Origin: Xenorhabdus thuongxuanensis
GTDB taxonomy: Bacteria; Pseudomonadota; Gammaproteobacteria; Enterobacterales; Enterobacteriaceae
Length of the DNA stretch: 64,000 nt
Direction: 5' to 3'
Assembly: GCF_001908095.1 (NCBI RefSeq)
Contig: NZ_MKGR01000004.1
Location: forward strand, 1-64,000
In this document: in pieces, positions 45,592-55,370 of the stretch
Layout: each line of letters opens with the position of its first letter
Numbering within the stretch: the stretch's first letter is position 1
The notes under the pieces: generated by a model
Told to the model about the DNA's origin: nothing
The model's database searches: none
Seen by the model: the letters and a program-made list of their open reading frames with translations, nothing else
Made by a program: the position numbers and the translations under genes

Positions 45592-46692
45592 TTACAGGCG
45601 CATTGGCATCACGACATAAGTCGCAGCCTGGCTAGCTGAATTCTCAATTTTTACGCTGGATGTGGCATCTGTTAGCAGGAGACTCACTTGCTCGCATTTC
45701 AATGCGTTTAGAACATCCAATATGTAGCTGACATTGAAGCCAATTTCCATTTCAGTACCCTGGTAACTGACATCAACAATCTCTTCTGCCTCTTCCTGCT
45801 CTGGATTATTGGCGGTAATTCTAAGCTGATTTTCACTTAAGTAGATGCGAACGCCCCGGAATTTTTCATTGGACAAAATCGCTGCCCGCGAAAATGCCTG
45901 CTTAAGCACGTCGCAATTGGCTGCCAATGTTTTATCGGGATTTTTGGGCAATACGCGACGATAATCGGGAAAACGGCCATCAACCAACTTCGATGTGAAG
46001 ATAAAATCACCAACATGAGCACGAATGTTATTGCTGCCAATTTGCAATTGCAGTGGATTGTCACCGCCATCCAGCAGACGCATTAATTCAATGACGCCCT
46101 TGCGGGGTACTATCACTGAATGGGACGGCAGCTCTTGCCCGATGCTCATGGAACAAACTGCCAGACGGTGGCCATCTGTGGCAATGGTACGCAGTTCTTC
46201 GCCTTCAGTTTCAAACAACATACCATTCAAATAATAGCGAACATCCTGATGCGCCATGGAAAATTGGGTGGATTCGATCAGGCGTTTCAGTGTGGACTGA
46301 GGCAGAGAAAATTCAACTTCGCTCTGCCAGTCATCAAGATTGGGAAAATCTGAAGCGGGTAGCGTAGAGAGTGAAAAACGGCTGCGACCAGAACGAACGA
46401 GAATACGATCACCATCCAGTTCTACACTGATTTCTGCTCCGTCAGGCAACCCGCGCCAGATATCGAAAAATTTACGTGCGGGGACAGTAGTTGCACCTTG
46501 TTCATGTGGCTGGGTAAGTGTAACCCGAGCCTTCATTTCCATTTCCAAATCGGTGCCCGTCAGCAGCAGGGAACCTTCCGTTACCTGCAATAATAAGTTG
46601 CCTAAAATAGGCAGGGTAGGGCGACCACCCAAGGGGCTGCTAACCTGTTGCAAAGGTTTTAATAATTGCTCACGTTCAATGATAAATTTCAT
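45592..46692 (-). CDS. dnaN: DNA polymerase III beta sliding clamp
   Basis: A 366-residue clamp with the three repeated clamp domains. It begins [20 protein letters not shown] and ends YVVMPMRL as in E. coli. Only 4 bases separate it from dnaA. Confidence 0.97.
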   Translation of the reverse strand: MKFIIEREQLLKPLQQVSSPLGGRPTLPILGNLLLQVTEGSLLLTGTDLEMEMKARVTLTQPHEQGATTVPARKFFDIWRGLPDGAEISVELDGDRILVRSGRSRFSLSTLPASDFPNLDDWQSEVEFSLPQSTLKRLIESTQFSMAHQDVRYYLNGMLFETEGEELRTIATDGHRLAVCSMSIGQELPSHSVIVPRKGVIELMRLLDGGDNPLQLQIGSNNIRAHVGDFIFTSKLVDGRFPDYRRVLPKNPDKTLAANCDVLKQAFSRAAILSNEKFRGVRIYLSENQLRITANNPEQEEAEEIVDVSYQGTEMEIGFNVSYILDVLNALKCEQVSLLLTDATSSVKIENSASQAATYVVMPMRL

Positions 46693-46696
46693 AGCG

Positions 46697-48085
46697 CTAG
46701 GAAGACAATGTTCTGATTAAGTTAGAAAAATCTTCTTTGATGTCGTGACTCTCTTCACGCAATTGTTCGATTTTTCGACAAGCGTGAAGTACGGTTGTAT
46801 GGTCACGTCCACCAAAGGCATCCCCGATTTCAGGCAAGCTGTGATTGGTCAGCTCTTTTGCCAACGCCATTGCCATTTGTCTCGGACGGGCAACGGAGCG
46901 CGAACGGCGTTTGGAAAGCAGATCCGCGACTTTGATTTTGTAATATTCAGCCACCGTTTTCTGAATATTATCGATGGTTACCAGCTTTTCCTGTAGAGCC
47001 AATAAGTCACGTAATGCTTCGCGTACAAAATCAATAGTAATCGCACGGCCGGTAAAATTGGCATTGGCGATGACTCGATTCAAAGCGCCTTCGAGTTCAC
47101 GAACGTTAGATCGCAGGCGTTTAGCAATAAAGAAAGCCACTTCCCCCGGCAACTGGATTTGGTTCTCATCAGCTTTCTTCATCAGAATGGCGACGCGAGT
47201 CTCCAGCTCTGGGGGTTCAATAGCAACGGTCAATCCCCAGCCAAAACGGGATTTTAACCGATCTTCGACGCCATTTATCTCTTTCGGATAGCGATCTGAT
47301 GTCAGAATAATCTGTTGATTACCTTCTAACAAGGCATTGAACGTGTGAAAGAATTCTTCTTGGGATCGCTCTTTATTGGCAAAAAATTGAATATCATCGA
47401 TCAATAGAGCATCCACTGAGCGATAATAACGTTTAAATTCTTCTATGGCATTGTTTTGCAATGCTTTTACCATATCCTGAACGAAACGTTCAGAGTGCAT
47501 ATAAACCACTTTTGCATTAGCCTTACGTGCCATAATGCTATTGCCGACAGCATGCAAGAGGTGGGTTTTGCCCAGTCCGGTTCCGCCATAAAGGAACAGA
47601 GGATTGTATGCTCCTCCAGGGTTATCAGCCACTTGTCTGGCGGCCGCTCTGGCGAGTTGGTTGGATTTACCTTCAACAAAGTTATCGAATGTATGCTTGG
47701 GATTAACATTGGAACGATAGGATAACTCTGGCTGAGCTTTTACATTATCCCAGCTTGGACGCACTGATGAACTGGACGGCGCAGCAGTCACCGGCATATC
47801 GGCAATGATTTTCTGAGATTTAGACTGGTTTGGCGAAACAGGCTTATTCCCTACTTCAAAACGCAGTAACGGTACTTCAGGACCACAGAAATCATTTAAT
47901 AACAAATTGATATTATTAATATATTTCTCCCTTACCCAATCCAACACAAAACGGTTGGGGGCATAGAGAGCCAAAGTGTTATCACTCAGTTCTGCCTGAA
48001 GGGGTCGTATCCACATACTGAATTCTGTGGCAGGTAACTCATCCTGCAATCGGGCAAGACATTGCTGCCAAAGCGAAAGTGACAC
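46697..48085 (-). CDS. dnaA: Chromosomal replication initiator DnaA
   Basis: A 462-residue AAA+ initiator. Domain [23 protein letters not shown]. Domain III has Walker [14 protein letters not shown] and Walker [10 protein letters not shown]. Domain IV carries the DnaA signature [15 protein letters not shown]. The start is GTG at 48083-48085, with GGGGAG upstream, giving the E. coli N-terminus and length. An open frame extends 60 codons further upstream but has no family similarity. A DnaA box lies upstream at 48324, fitting autoregulation. Confidence 0.96.
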   Translation of the reverse strand: MSLSLWQQCLARLQDELPATEFSMWIRPLQAELSDNTLALYAPNRFVLDWVREKYINNINLLLNDFCGPEVPLLRFEVGNKPVSPNQSKSQKIIADMPVTAAPSSSSVRPSWDNVKAQPELSYRSNVNPKHTFDNFVEGKSNQLARAAARQVADNPGGAYNPLFLYGGTGLGKTHLLHAVGNSIMARKANAKVVYMHSERFVQDMVKALQNNAIEEFKRYYRSVDALLIDDIQFFANKERSQEEFFHTFNALLEGNQQIILTSDRYPKEINGVEDRLKSRFGWGLTVAIEPPELETRVAILMKKADENQIQLPGEVAFFIAKRLRSNVRELEGALNRVIANANFTGRAITIDFVREALRDLLALQEKLVTIDNIQKTVAEYYKIKVADLLSKRRSRSVARPRQMAMALAKELTNHSLPEIGDAFGGRDHTTVLHACRKIEQLREESHDIKEDFSNLIRTLSS

Positions 48086-48323
48086 GGCGAACTCCCCTAA
48101 AACAAGACCAATAAAAGAAACCGGAATAAAAGATACGTTATATTGGGCACAAGGCATTATTCCTCGTGGCGAGGAAGATAGCATGTACCTTGTGGCGATT
48201 TTTAACATCATCGCTCCCCAGAAATCCACATAATCTGTATATAGAGAGACTGGGATCGGGATCAACGATCATAACGCAAAAGACGACACAAATCCTCATT
48301 CTTTTACACAGCTTTGACGCTTT

Positions 48324-48332
48324 TTATCCACA
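48324..48332 (+). promoter_or_regulatory. DnaA box upstream of dnaA
   Basis: A perfect TTATCCACA about 240 bases upstream of the dnaA GTG. DnaA binding here would repress dnaA, as known in E. coli. Confidence 0.8.
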
Positions 48333-48675
48333 GGGAGATCATCATGCTTTGGCACTTGTAGAATATAAAGGCCCATAAGAGATACTGTAGTGGAATCATT
48401 GTATATAGCAAACTTCATTTAATTATCGTTTGAAATTCAATATGCAAATAATGTTATGTTCATACATTAAGAATGCAACGATCTGTGTATGATCCTTGCG
48501 CTTTATTGCACAGTCCGTATAATCTTGCACCCTGCGTGTTATGCCAACGATTTTTTCCGGTTAGGTCTGGTGAGGATTTGGGGTTAGCACTTCGGGTAGC
48601 AAAAAGTCTGACCTGTCTGTGATTGATTGAAGTAAAAAATCTGACAGGGGGCGGTCAGGCTCGCGTCATCTTAGA

Positions 48676-48705
48676 TTGACGAGGGGTAGTACATTTTATT
48701 ACAAT
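48676..48705 (+). promoter_or_regulatory. Candidate rpmH promoter
   Basis: TTGACG (48676-48681), an 18-base spacer and TACAAT (48700-48705), about 118 bases before rpmH. Each hexamer matches consensus at 5 of 6 positions. Confidence 0.6.
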
Positions 48706-48810
48706 CCTGCCTCTTTCTATATATTGATGTTGCGACTGAGGCATCGGTGTCTACTTTATTCTCACTGGTCGCCAACGCATTTGCTGAATCAGTAACAAAT
48801 TTTAAGCTAG

Positions 48811-48963
<153 letters not shown>

Positions 48964-48980
48964 TAAAGCTAACCAACCAA

Positions 48981-49340
48981 GTGGTTAAGCTCGCTTTTCC
49001 GAGGGAGTTACGTTTGTTAACTCCCGAGCATTTCACTTATGTTTTCCAGCAGCCGCAACGGGCAAGCTCCGCAGAGATAACCATTCTTGGGCGCTTGAAT
49101 GAGCTGGGGCATCCCCGCATCGGTCTAACCGTCGCCAAAAAAAATGTTAAACGTGCCCATGAGCGTAATCGTATCAAGCGACTGGCTCGTGAAAGTTTTC
49201 GTTTAAACCAGCATAAATTGCCTCCAATGGATTTTGTGGTTTTGGTGAGGAAAGGGGTCGCTGAGCTCGATAACCGTGAGCTAACGGAAGCTTTGGGCAA
49301 ATTATGGCGTCGTCACTGTCGCTTGGCTCGCGCCTCCTGA
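48981..49340 (+). CDS. rnpA: Ribonuclease P protein component
   Basis: A 119-residue protein cofactor of RNase P with the RNR motif [20 protein letters not shown]. The start is GTG at 48981, as in E. coli ([15 protein letters not shown]). It overlaps yidD by 37 bases. Confidence 0.96.
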   Translation: MVKLAFPRELRLLTPEHFTYVFQQPQRASSAEITILGRLNELGHPRIGLTVAKKNVKRAHERNRIKRLARESFRLNQHKLPPMDFVVLVRKGVAELDNRELTEALGKLWRRHCRLARAS

Positions 49341-49564
49341 TTGCTTTGATCAGGGGCTACCAGTTAGTGATTAGTCCACTGCTGGGGCCTCGTTGTCGTT
49401 TCAATCCTACCTGTTCCCACTATGGCATAGAGGCATTGCGCAGGTTTGGGATGATAAAAGGCAGTTGGTTAACAGTGAAACGCATATTAAAATGCCACCC
49501 TTTACACGAAGGTGGTGATGATCCTGTCCCACCTAAAAAAAACGACGATAACAGAGAACATTAA
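49304..49564 (+). CDS. yidD: Membrane protein insertion efficiency factor YidD
   Basis: An 86-residue small membrane-associated protein. The three conserved cysteines lie in [17 protein letters not shown] and [11 protein letters not shown], with an N-terminal amphipathic helix. It aids YidC-dependent insertion. It overlaps rnpA and precedes yidC by 2 bases. Confidence 0.95.
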   Translation: MASSLSLGSRLLIALIRGYQLVISPLLGPRCRFNPTCSHYGIEALRRFGMIKGSWLTVKRILKCHPLHEGGDDPVPPKKNDDNREH

Positions 49565-49566
49565 CG

Positions 49567-51183
49567 ATGGATTCGCAACGCAATCTTCTTCTCATCGCTC
49601 TGCTGTTTGTTTCGTTCTTGGTCTGGCAAGCGTGGGAAAATGATAAAAACCCACAACCAACAGCCCAGATCACGCAGCAAGCAAATACTACGCTGAGTAG
49701 CGAAGCAAGCAGTGGGCAAGGTAAACTGATTACCGTGAAAACGGATGTGCTTTCATTGCACATTAATACCCGTGGCGGTGATATCGAGGAGGCTGATCTG
49801 CTGGCCTATCCTGATACTCTCGGTTCCAAAACTCCGTTCAAATTGCTGGAAACAACCCCTGAATTCACTTATCAGGCTCAAAGTGGATTAACGGGTATCA
49901 ATGGTCCAGATAATCAAGCTGAACGCCCGCTTTATCATGCCACTCAGAATAGCTTTGTTTTGGCTGATGGTCAGAATGAATTGCGTATTCCAATGACTTA
50001 TACCGCGCCGGACGGCGTTGTTTATGTCAAGACCTTCGTTTTAAAACGTGGCGACTATGCCGTTTCTGTTGATTACAACGTCAATAACGTCACCGATAAA
50101 CCATTACAGATGGCGTTTTTCGGTCAGTTGAAGCAGAGCGTCGAGCTACCAAAACATCGTGATACTGGCAGCAGCAACTTTGCCCTGCATACTTATCGTG
50201 GTGGTGCTTACTCTTCTGATGAAGAAAAATACGAAAAATACAAATTTGATGATATTGAAAGTAAAGCGCTTTCCGTGACCACAAAAGGCGGCTGGGTAGC
50301 GATGCTCCAGCAATATTTCGCCACTGCGTGGGTGCCGGGAGAAGGCAAAACCAGTACTTTCTATACCAAAGACCTGAAAAACCAAAAAATGGCGATCATC
50401 GGGTACAAAGGTGAAGACATCAATATTGCGCCAAACAGCCAGCAAAATATCTCTTCTACCCTGTGGGTTGGCCCTGAAATTCAGGACAAAATGGCAGCGG
50501 TTGCACCACATCTGGATCTGACCGTGGATTACGGTTGGTTGTGGTTTATTTCTCAGCCGTTATTTAAATTGCTGAAATTCCTGCATGAGTTCATCGGTAA
50601 CTGGGGCTTCTCCATTATTGCGATTACCTTTATCGTGCGCGGTATCATGTATCCGCTGACCAAGGCGCAATACACCTCAATGGCGAAAATGCGCCTGTTG
50701 CAGCCGAAAATCACGGCGATGCGTGAGCGTTTTGGTGATGACCGTCAGCGCATGAGCCAGGAAATGATGGCACTGTATAAGACAGAGAAAGTGAACCCGT
50801 TGGGTGGCTGTTTGCCTCTGGTGATTCAGATGCCAATCTTCCTGGCGTTGTATTACATGTTGATGGGTTCTGTTGAGTTGCGCCATGCCCCATTCATTGG
50901 TTGGATTAAAGACTTGTCTGCTCAAGATCCTTATTACATCCTGCCATTGTTGATGGGTGTGACCATGTTTGTTATCCAGAAACTGTCACCGACTACCGTG
51001 ACTGACCCAATGCAGCAGAAGATAATGACCTACATGCCTGTCGTGTTCACTGTCTTCTTCCTGTGGTTCCCATCTGGTCTGGTGTTGTACTACATCGTTA
51101 GTAACCTGGTTACCATTATCCAGCAGCAAGTTATTTTCCGCAGTCTGGAAAAACGTGGTTTACATACACGCGAGAAAAAGTAG
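49567..51183 (+). CDS. yidC: Membrane protein insertase YidC
   Basis: A 538-residue insertase. It has an N-terminal membrane anchor ([18 protein letters not shown]), a large periplasmic domain (about residues 25-340), and the conserved five-helix core with the hydrophilic-groove arginine in [18 protein letters not shown]. The ending ([14 protein letters not shown]) is family-like. Confidence 0.97.
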   Translation: MDSQRNLLLIALLFVSFLVWQAWENDKNPQPTAQITQQANTTLSSEASSGQGKLITVKTDVLSLHINTRGGDIEEADLLAYPDTLGSKTPFKLLETTPEFTYQAQSGLTGINGPDNQAERPLYHATQNSFVLADGQNELRIPMTYTAPDGVVYVKTFVLKRGDYAVSVDYNVNNVTDKPLQMAFFGQLKQSVELPKHRDTGSSNFALHTYRGGAYSSDEEKYEKYKFDDIESKALSVTTKGGWVAMLQQYFATAWVPGEGKTSTFYTKDLKNQKMAIIGYKGEDINIAPNSQQNISSTLWVGPEIQDKMAAVAPHLDLTVDYGWLWFISQPLFKLLKFLHEFIGNWGFSIIAITFIVRGIMYPLTKAQYTSMAKMRLLQPKITAMRERFGDDRQRMSQEMMALYKTEKVNPLGGCLPLVIQMPIFLALYYMLMGSVELRHAPFIGWIKDLSAQDPYYILPLLMGVTMFVIQKLSPTTVTDPMQQKIMTYMPVVFTVFFLWFPSGLVLYYIVSNLVTIIQQQVIFRSLEKRGLHTREKK

Positions 51184-51216
51184 TTGGTTTTTTTAAATTA
51201 AAACAAATATAAGTGG

Positions 51217-51245
51217 AAGGCGGTCATTGGCCGCCTTTATTATTT
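51217..51245 (+). terminator. Terminator after yidC
   Basis: AAGGCGG/CCGCCTT stem (7 bp) with a 7-base loop, then TTATTATTTT, 34 bases after the yidC stop. Confidence 0.8.
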
Positions 51246-51288
51246 TAGTTTTGAAAGATAACGAACATAGGTCAAAAGAGAGAATTTC

Positions 51289-52653
51289 ATGAATACCACC
51301 GATACGATAGTCGCTCAGGCCACTCCTCCGGGACGAGGTGGTGTAGGCATCCTGCGTATTTCTGGCCCTAAAGCTACGGAAGTTGCTGAGGTGGTATTGG
51401 GCAAACTCCCAAAACCTCGTTATGCCGATTACCTTCCCTTCAGTGATGCAGATGGCTCTGTACTTGATCAAGGCATTGCACTTTATTTCCCTGGCCCTAA
51501 TTCATTTACGGGGGAAGATGTTCTGGAGCTTCAAGGGCACGGTGGTCCAATTATTCTGGATTTGCTGTTAAAGCGTATTCTGACTATTTCCGGTGTACGT
51601 ATAGCCAACCCTGGTGAATTCTCTGAACGTGCTTTCCTCAATGATAAACTTGACTTGGCACAGGCAGAAGCCATTGCGGATTTGATCGACGCCAGTTCTG
51701 AACAGGCAGCACGTTCCGCGATGAATTCTTTGCAAGGCACGTTCTCCAACCAAGTTCATCAAATGGTAGAAGCGCTGACTAACTTGCGGATCTATGTTGA
51801 AGCCGCGATTGATTTCCCTGATGAAGAGATTGATTTCCTTTCCGATGGCAAAATAGAAGCCAAGTTGGATGAAGTGATCGCAGAACTGGAACACGTTCGT
51901 TCACAGGCACGTCAAGGCAGTTTGTTACGCGAAGGCATGAAAGTCGTGATTGCAGGTCGCCCGAATGCGGGTAAATCCAGTTTGCTCAATGCACTGGCTG
52001 GCCGTGAAGCCGCGATTGTGACTGATATTGCGGGTACAACACGCGATGTTTTGCGTGAACATATCCATATTGATGGAATGCCGCTACATGTGATTGATAC
52101 GGCAGGATTACGCGAAGCCAGTGATGAGGTGGAACGTATTGGTATTGAGCGGGCATGGCAGGAAATTGAGCAGGCGGATCGAGTGCTGTTTATGGTGGAC
52201 AGTACGACAACCGATGCCGTTGAGCCTGCACAAATCTGGCCGGAATTTATGGCTAAGCTGCCAGAATCGCTGCCTGTTACCGTCATTCGAAATAAGACAG
52301 ATATGACTGAAGAAGAAACGGGCGTTACGGAAATCAGTGGCTATACATTAATTCGTCTCTCTGCCCGTGATGGGGAAGGTATCGATTTTCTGCGTGATCA
52401 CCTAAAAGAGACAATGGGTTTTAACAGCAATACAGAAGGCGGTTTCCTTGCCCGTCGTCGTCATTTGCAGGCATTGAGCACAGCAGCGGAACATTTGCAG
52501 GAAGGTCATCAACAGCTCGTTTTTGCCCGTTCAGGGGAACTTCTGGCAGAAGAACTGCGTTTGGCACAGCAAGCATTGAGTGAAATCACAGGTGAATTCA
52601 CTTCCGATGATTTACTTGGGCGGATTTTTTCCAGTTTTTGTATTGGGAAGTGA
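51289..52653 (+). CDS. mnmE: tRNA modification GTPase MnmE (TrmE)
   Basis: A 454-residue GTPase, partner of MnmG (17113-19002) in U34 modification. The N-terminal folate-binding domain ([12 protein letters not shown]) is followed by a G domain near residue 220 with G1 [13 protein letters not shown]2 [10 protein letters not shown]3 DTAG and G4 NKTD. The C-terminal catalytic CIGK is present. Confidence 0.97.
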   Translation: MNTTDTIVAQATPPGRGGVGILRISGPKATEVAEVVLGKLPKPRYADYLPFSDADGSVLDQGIALYFPGPNSFTGEDVLELQGHGGPIILDLLLKRILTISGVRIANPGEFSERAFLNDKLDLAQAEAIADLIDASSEQAARSAMNSLQGTFSNQVHQMVEALTNLRIYVEAAIDFPDEEIDFLSDGKIEAKLDEVIAELEHVRSQARQGSLLREGMKVVIAGRPNAGKSSLLNALAGREAAIVTDIAGTTRDVLREHIHIDGMPLHVIDTAGLREASDEVERIGIERAWQEIEQADRVLFMVDSTTTDAVEPAQIWPEFMAKLPESLPVTVIRNKTDMTEEETGVTEISGYTLIRLSARDGEGIDFLRDHLKETMGFNSNTEGGFLARRRHLQALSTAAEHLQEGHQQLVFARSGELLAEELRLAQQALSEITGEFTSDDLLGRIFSSFCIGK

Positions 52654-52665
52654 AGCAAAGTTTTT

Positions 52666-52697
52666 AGTGGCTCTCTATTTTTTCATAGAGAGCCACT
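52666..52697. terminator. Bidirectional terminator between mnmE and the MFS gene
   Basis: AGTGGCTCTCTAT and ATAGAGAGCCACT form a perfect 13-bp stem with a 6-base loop. T-rich tracts lie on one side and A-rich on the other, 13 bases after the mnmE stop. Confidence 0.9.
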
Positions 52698-52701
52698 GGG
52701 A

Positions 52702-54042
52702 TTATTTTCGACTGAGAAAATAACAAGTGAAGGTAAAAACTAGTGCAAGCCCAGCCAAAAATAACATTAGAACTTGATAACCTTGGATCAAGGTATTGAA
52801 GCGAGCTAACAAAAATACAGCAAAAGCGATACCACAAGCTCCCCCTACATTATGAATAGTCCATGAAGTTCCCATGGCAACGGCTGCTTGCTCACGAGGC
52901 AGAGAACTCAGAGCAATTAATGTTGACGGACCAAGAATTGATCCCCATCCCATCCCAAATAACAATAGTGGGACAATGAACCACCAAGCATTTACCTGTG
53001 TTGAAGCGAGAGCAAGGAAAGTGGCAGCGGTTACAAATATCAGCAAGCCAACTAAAATGATCCGTTGTGGGCCAAATTTTTCACTACGATTACCTACCCA
53101 AGGAGACGTTAAGGCAAACATGACTGTAGCAGGTAGCAAGAACATCCCTATCTCGATATCATTTTTGTCCAATTGTCCTGCGAAAAACATAGGTAATGTC
53201 AGCAGAACTGTGCAATAGAAAAAAGCGAGAAAAAATGTTGCAAGTAGTGCAGAGACAAAACGCATATTGCGGAAGAAATGGAATTCAACAATTGGCTCTG
53301 GGGTTTTTAACTCATGCACTATAAAGATAAATAACGTTATGACCGCAACAGCCAATAGACTCCATTGTTGCAGGGCATTTCCATCTAGAGAGAAGTAACT
53401 GACTAAACTTATTAGAAAAATGATCAGGAAAATACAACCGAGTGTATCCAATTTTTTCACTTTTTCGGTTTTATATTCGGGTATAGACCAGGCGCATAGA
53501 ATAAAACTAATAATGATAAAAGGAATATTTATCAAGAATGCATAACGCCAATCTACAATGCCTGCAAATAATCCCCCGATGATTGGGCCTATCGCAAGCC
53601 CAAGTCCGTTAATTCCAAATAAGATACCAAGCGCTTTTCCCTGTTCATGTTCATCAAATAAATAGGAAATAATAGCCCCAGAAACAGTATAGAGAATTGC
53701 ACAACCAATCCCTTGAATAAATCTAAAGGTAGTGATGGTGGCAAGATTTGTTGCGAGGCCAACAAGTAATGATGCTGCGCCAAACAGAATTAATCCCCAC
53801 AATAATATTTTTTTTCGTCCGCGACTATCAGCTAATGTCCCGACCGGTACCATAAAAGCGGAAAGTGCTATCATAAATACAGAAGTAACCCACTGAGTTT
53901 CTCTCAACGAGGTATTAAATTCACGTCCAATTGCAGGAATAATAGTATTCACAACGGTGAGATCTATACATCCAAGAAAACTTGCAATACATATTCCGAT
54001 TAATCCAGCATATTTTCGGGTTGCAATGACTGACTCACTCAT
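52702..54042 (-). CDS. MFS multidrug efflux transporter (DHA2/EmrB-QacA type)
   Basis: A 446-residue transporter. TM1 has the DHA2 signature FLGCIDLTVVNTIIPAIG, the loop 2-3 motif A is GTLADSRGRKKILLWG, and motif C is GINGLGLAIGPIIGGLFAG. It is slightly short for a 14-helix member. The C-terminus folds back in with GTSWTIHNVGGACGIAF. Substrate is unknown; drug or self-made antibiotic export is plausible in this genus. AGGAG lies 7-11 bases upstream, and a 31-codon ORF precedes it. Confidence 0.85.
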   Translation of the reverse strand: MSESVIATRKYAGLIGICIASFLGCIDLTVVNTIIPAIGREFNTSLRETQWVTSVFMIALSAFMVPVGTLADSRGRKKILLWGLILFGAASLLVGLATNLATITTFRFIQGIGCAILYTVSGAIISYLFDEHEQGKALGILFGINGLGLAIGPIIGGLFAGIVDWRYAFLINIPFIIISFILCAWSIPEYKTEKVKKLDTLGCIFLIIFLISLVSYFSLDGNALQQWSLLAVAVITLFIFIVHELKTPEPIVEFHFFRNMRFVSALLATFFLAFFYCTVLLTLPMFFAGQLDKNDIEIGMFLLPATVMFALTSPWVGNRSEKFGPQRIILVGLLIFVTAATFLALASTQVNAWWFIVPLLLFGMGWGSILGPSTLIALSSLPREQAAVAMGTSWTIHNVGGACGIAFAVFLLARFNTLIQGYQVLMLFLAGLALVFTFTCYFLSRK

Positions 54043-54087
54043 TCACCAGCTCCTTTTGTTCTTTCAATAGCTGAAATTTGAACAAAA

Positions 54088-54183
54088 TTAGGTATCCTTA
54101 TGGCTAATGCATCCACGGTACATAATGAATATAGATAGTTGCCTGTTAGGGATTTTAACATCAACTTCTATTACTTTTCTCAT
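54088..54183 (-). CDS. Small ORF (31 aa) with strong ribosome-binding site, upstream of the MFS pump
   Basis: From the ATG at 54183 the frame reads MRKVIEVDVKIPNRQLSIF and ends after 31 codons; AAGGAG lies 5 bases before the start. Not recognised. The +1 frame stays open from its middle to a TGA overlapping the MFS start (ATGA), so it may be a short peptide, a leader that couples translation to the pump, or a frameshifted remnant. Confidence 0.35.
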   Translation of the reverse strand: MRKVIEVDVKIPNRQLSIFIMYRGCISHKDT

Positions 54184-54427
54184 GTTATCTCCTTATGAAA
54201 ACGGAGGAAATAATATTAAATAAATATTAAACCCACATTAAACAAATAATAATTTATTTATAACTTTTTTATTAAAAATAACGCATATTTAAATTAATTG
54301 GTTATTTTTTTATCAGTAACAGATTTTTTATCATATATGGTTTTAATAAGTAACTATGTTTATTATATTTTTATTACGTTATTGTGGCTTATGGGGATAT
54401 ATAAATATTTTTATTTATTATTTTATT
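54184..54427. other. AT-rich noncoding region upstream of the small ORF
   Basis: A very AT-rich stretch (long runs of T/A, especially 54215-54425) with no gene. It presumably contains the promoter for the small ORF and MFS gene and may be bound by H-NS-like silencers, which is inference from composition. Confidence 0.5.
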
Positions 54428-54448
54428 GTTAGTTAACCGTTAACTAAC
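54428..54448. promoter_or_regulatory. Perfect palindrome, candidate operator
   Basis: GTTAGTTAAC and GTTAACTAAC separated by one base. The length and symmetry suit a dimeric TetR- or MarR-type repressor. It lies between tonB and the MFS gene in the AT-rich region. No regulator gene is adjacent. Confidence 0.45.
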
Positions 54449-54502
54449 GACAATGCAGACAATAATATTATTAACTGATTAGCCACAATGATACTCAATC
54501 CT

Positions 54503-54524
54503 CACTTCGCTTGAGAGCGAGGTG
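54503..54524 (-). terminator. Probable terminator of the receptor-tonB transcript
   Basis: CACTTCGCT and AGCGAGGTG pair over 9 positions with one mismatch around a 4-base loop, just after the tonB stop on the minus strand. Only a weak T-rich sequence follows. Confidence 0.4.
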
Positions 54525-54528
54525 GGAT

Positions 54529-55350
54529 TTACCTCAATGTAAAATCGAGTGTCAGTGTAACATTAGGCTCTGTGCCTGCTGGTATGGAGCCAACTGAATT
54601 GGCATTATTGATAGCATCAAGTGCGGCATTATCCAGTGTGCTATTGCCAGAGGAATTAATTACCTTGGCAGAAGTTAATGTGCCGTCGTCTAACAGGGTA
54701 AAGTTAACTGTGACTATACCTTGTTGTTTCATCCTCTTTGCTTTGCGGGGATAACGCTTATGACGTTCAATTTCTTGCCGCAGTCTTGCATAGTAATTGT
54801 CCACTTCGCTATTTCCTTGCCCTACCAAAGGTTGTGATGTTGCTGCGCGGCTCATACTGCCTTCTGAATTAGCCTGATCGCTACCGTGCGTTTCCTGCTC
54901 TGTCTGATTGTCTTTCTGTACCTGTGGTGATTGGGTAGTTTTCTTTTCTACCATTTCTTGCGATTTTTCTTTCTGCTGCTTTTGACGTTTCTTAGGTTTA
55001 TCGGCTTCTGGCGGTTTGGCTACCTTATTTTCAGGGTGAATGGCTTTATCCAGCACGAGTTCCGGTTTTGTTGGTGATTCTGGTGCAGTCAAAAGTGGGG
55101 ATGGAGGAGAAACAGGCTCCGGTTTATTTTCCCACGATGGTGCTGCAACCATCATAATGGATAGTCCCATAGTAGAAGCGTTGTTGTTGATATGATGTGC
55201 AGTGTCATCATCATATGAAGTATGTCGGTTAAACAACCATATTAGACTGGTATGGAATAAAATGGCGATTAGGACACCAACCAGCAATCTCCTTCTGGGA
55301 ATCAATGGAAAACAAGCGGCTGGATTATCTAATATGGCTGTGTTGGTCAT
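54529..55350 (-). CDS. TonB-family energy transducer dedicated to the receptor locus
   Basis: A 273-residue protein with a single N-terminal membrane anchor (RLLVGVLIAILFHTSLIWLF). A long proline/lysine/glutamate-rich periplasmic linker follows (about residues 75-160). The C-terminal TonB fold has the box RYPRKAKRMKQQGIVTVNFTLLDDG. It should transmit proton-motive force from ExbBD (not in this window) to the TonB-dependent receptor encoded 20 bases upstream in the same operon. It is not the general TonB, judging from context. Confidence 0.9.
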   Translation of the reverse strand: MTNTAILDNPAACFPLIPRRRLLVGVLIAILFHTSLIWLFNRHTSYDDDTAHHINNNASTMGLSIMMVAAPSWENKPEPVSPPSPLLTAPESPTKPELVLDKAIHPENKVAKPPEADKPKKRQKQQKEKSQEMVEKKTTQSPQVQKDNQTEQETHGSDQANSEGSMSRAATSQPLVGQGNSEVDNYYARLRQEIERHKRYPRKAKRMKQQGIVTVNFTLLDDGTLTSAKVINSSGNSTLDNAALDAINNANSVGSIPAGTEPNVTLTLDFTLR

Positions 55351-55370
55351 ACAATCCTCTAATTAAGTCC

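Noticed and set aside
48086-48265. 60-codon in-frame upstream extension of dnaA to an ATG at 48265
   Set aside because: The extension has no DnaA similarity, while the GTG at 48085 has a clear GGGGAG site and gives the family N-terminus.
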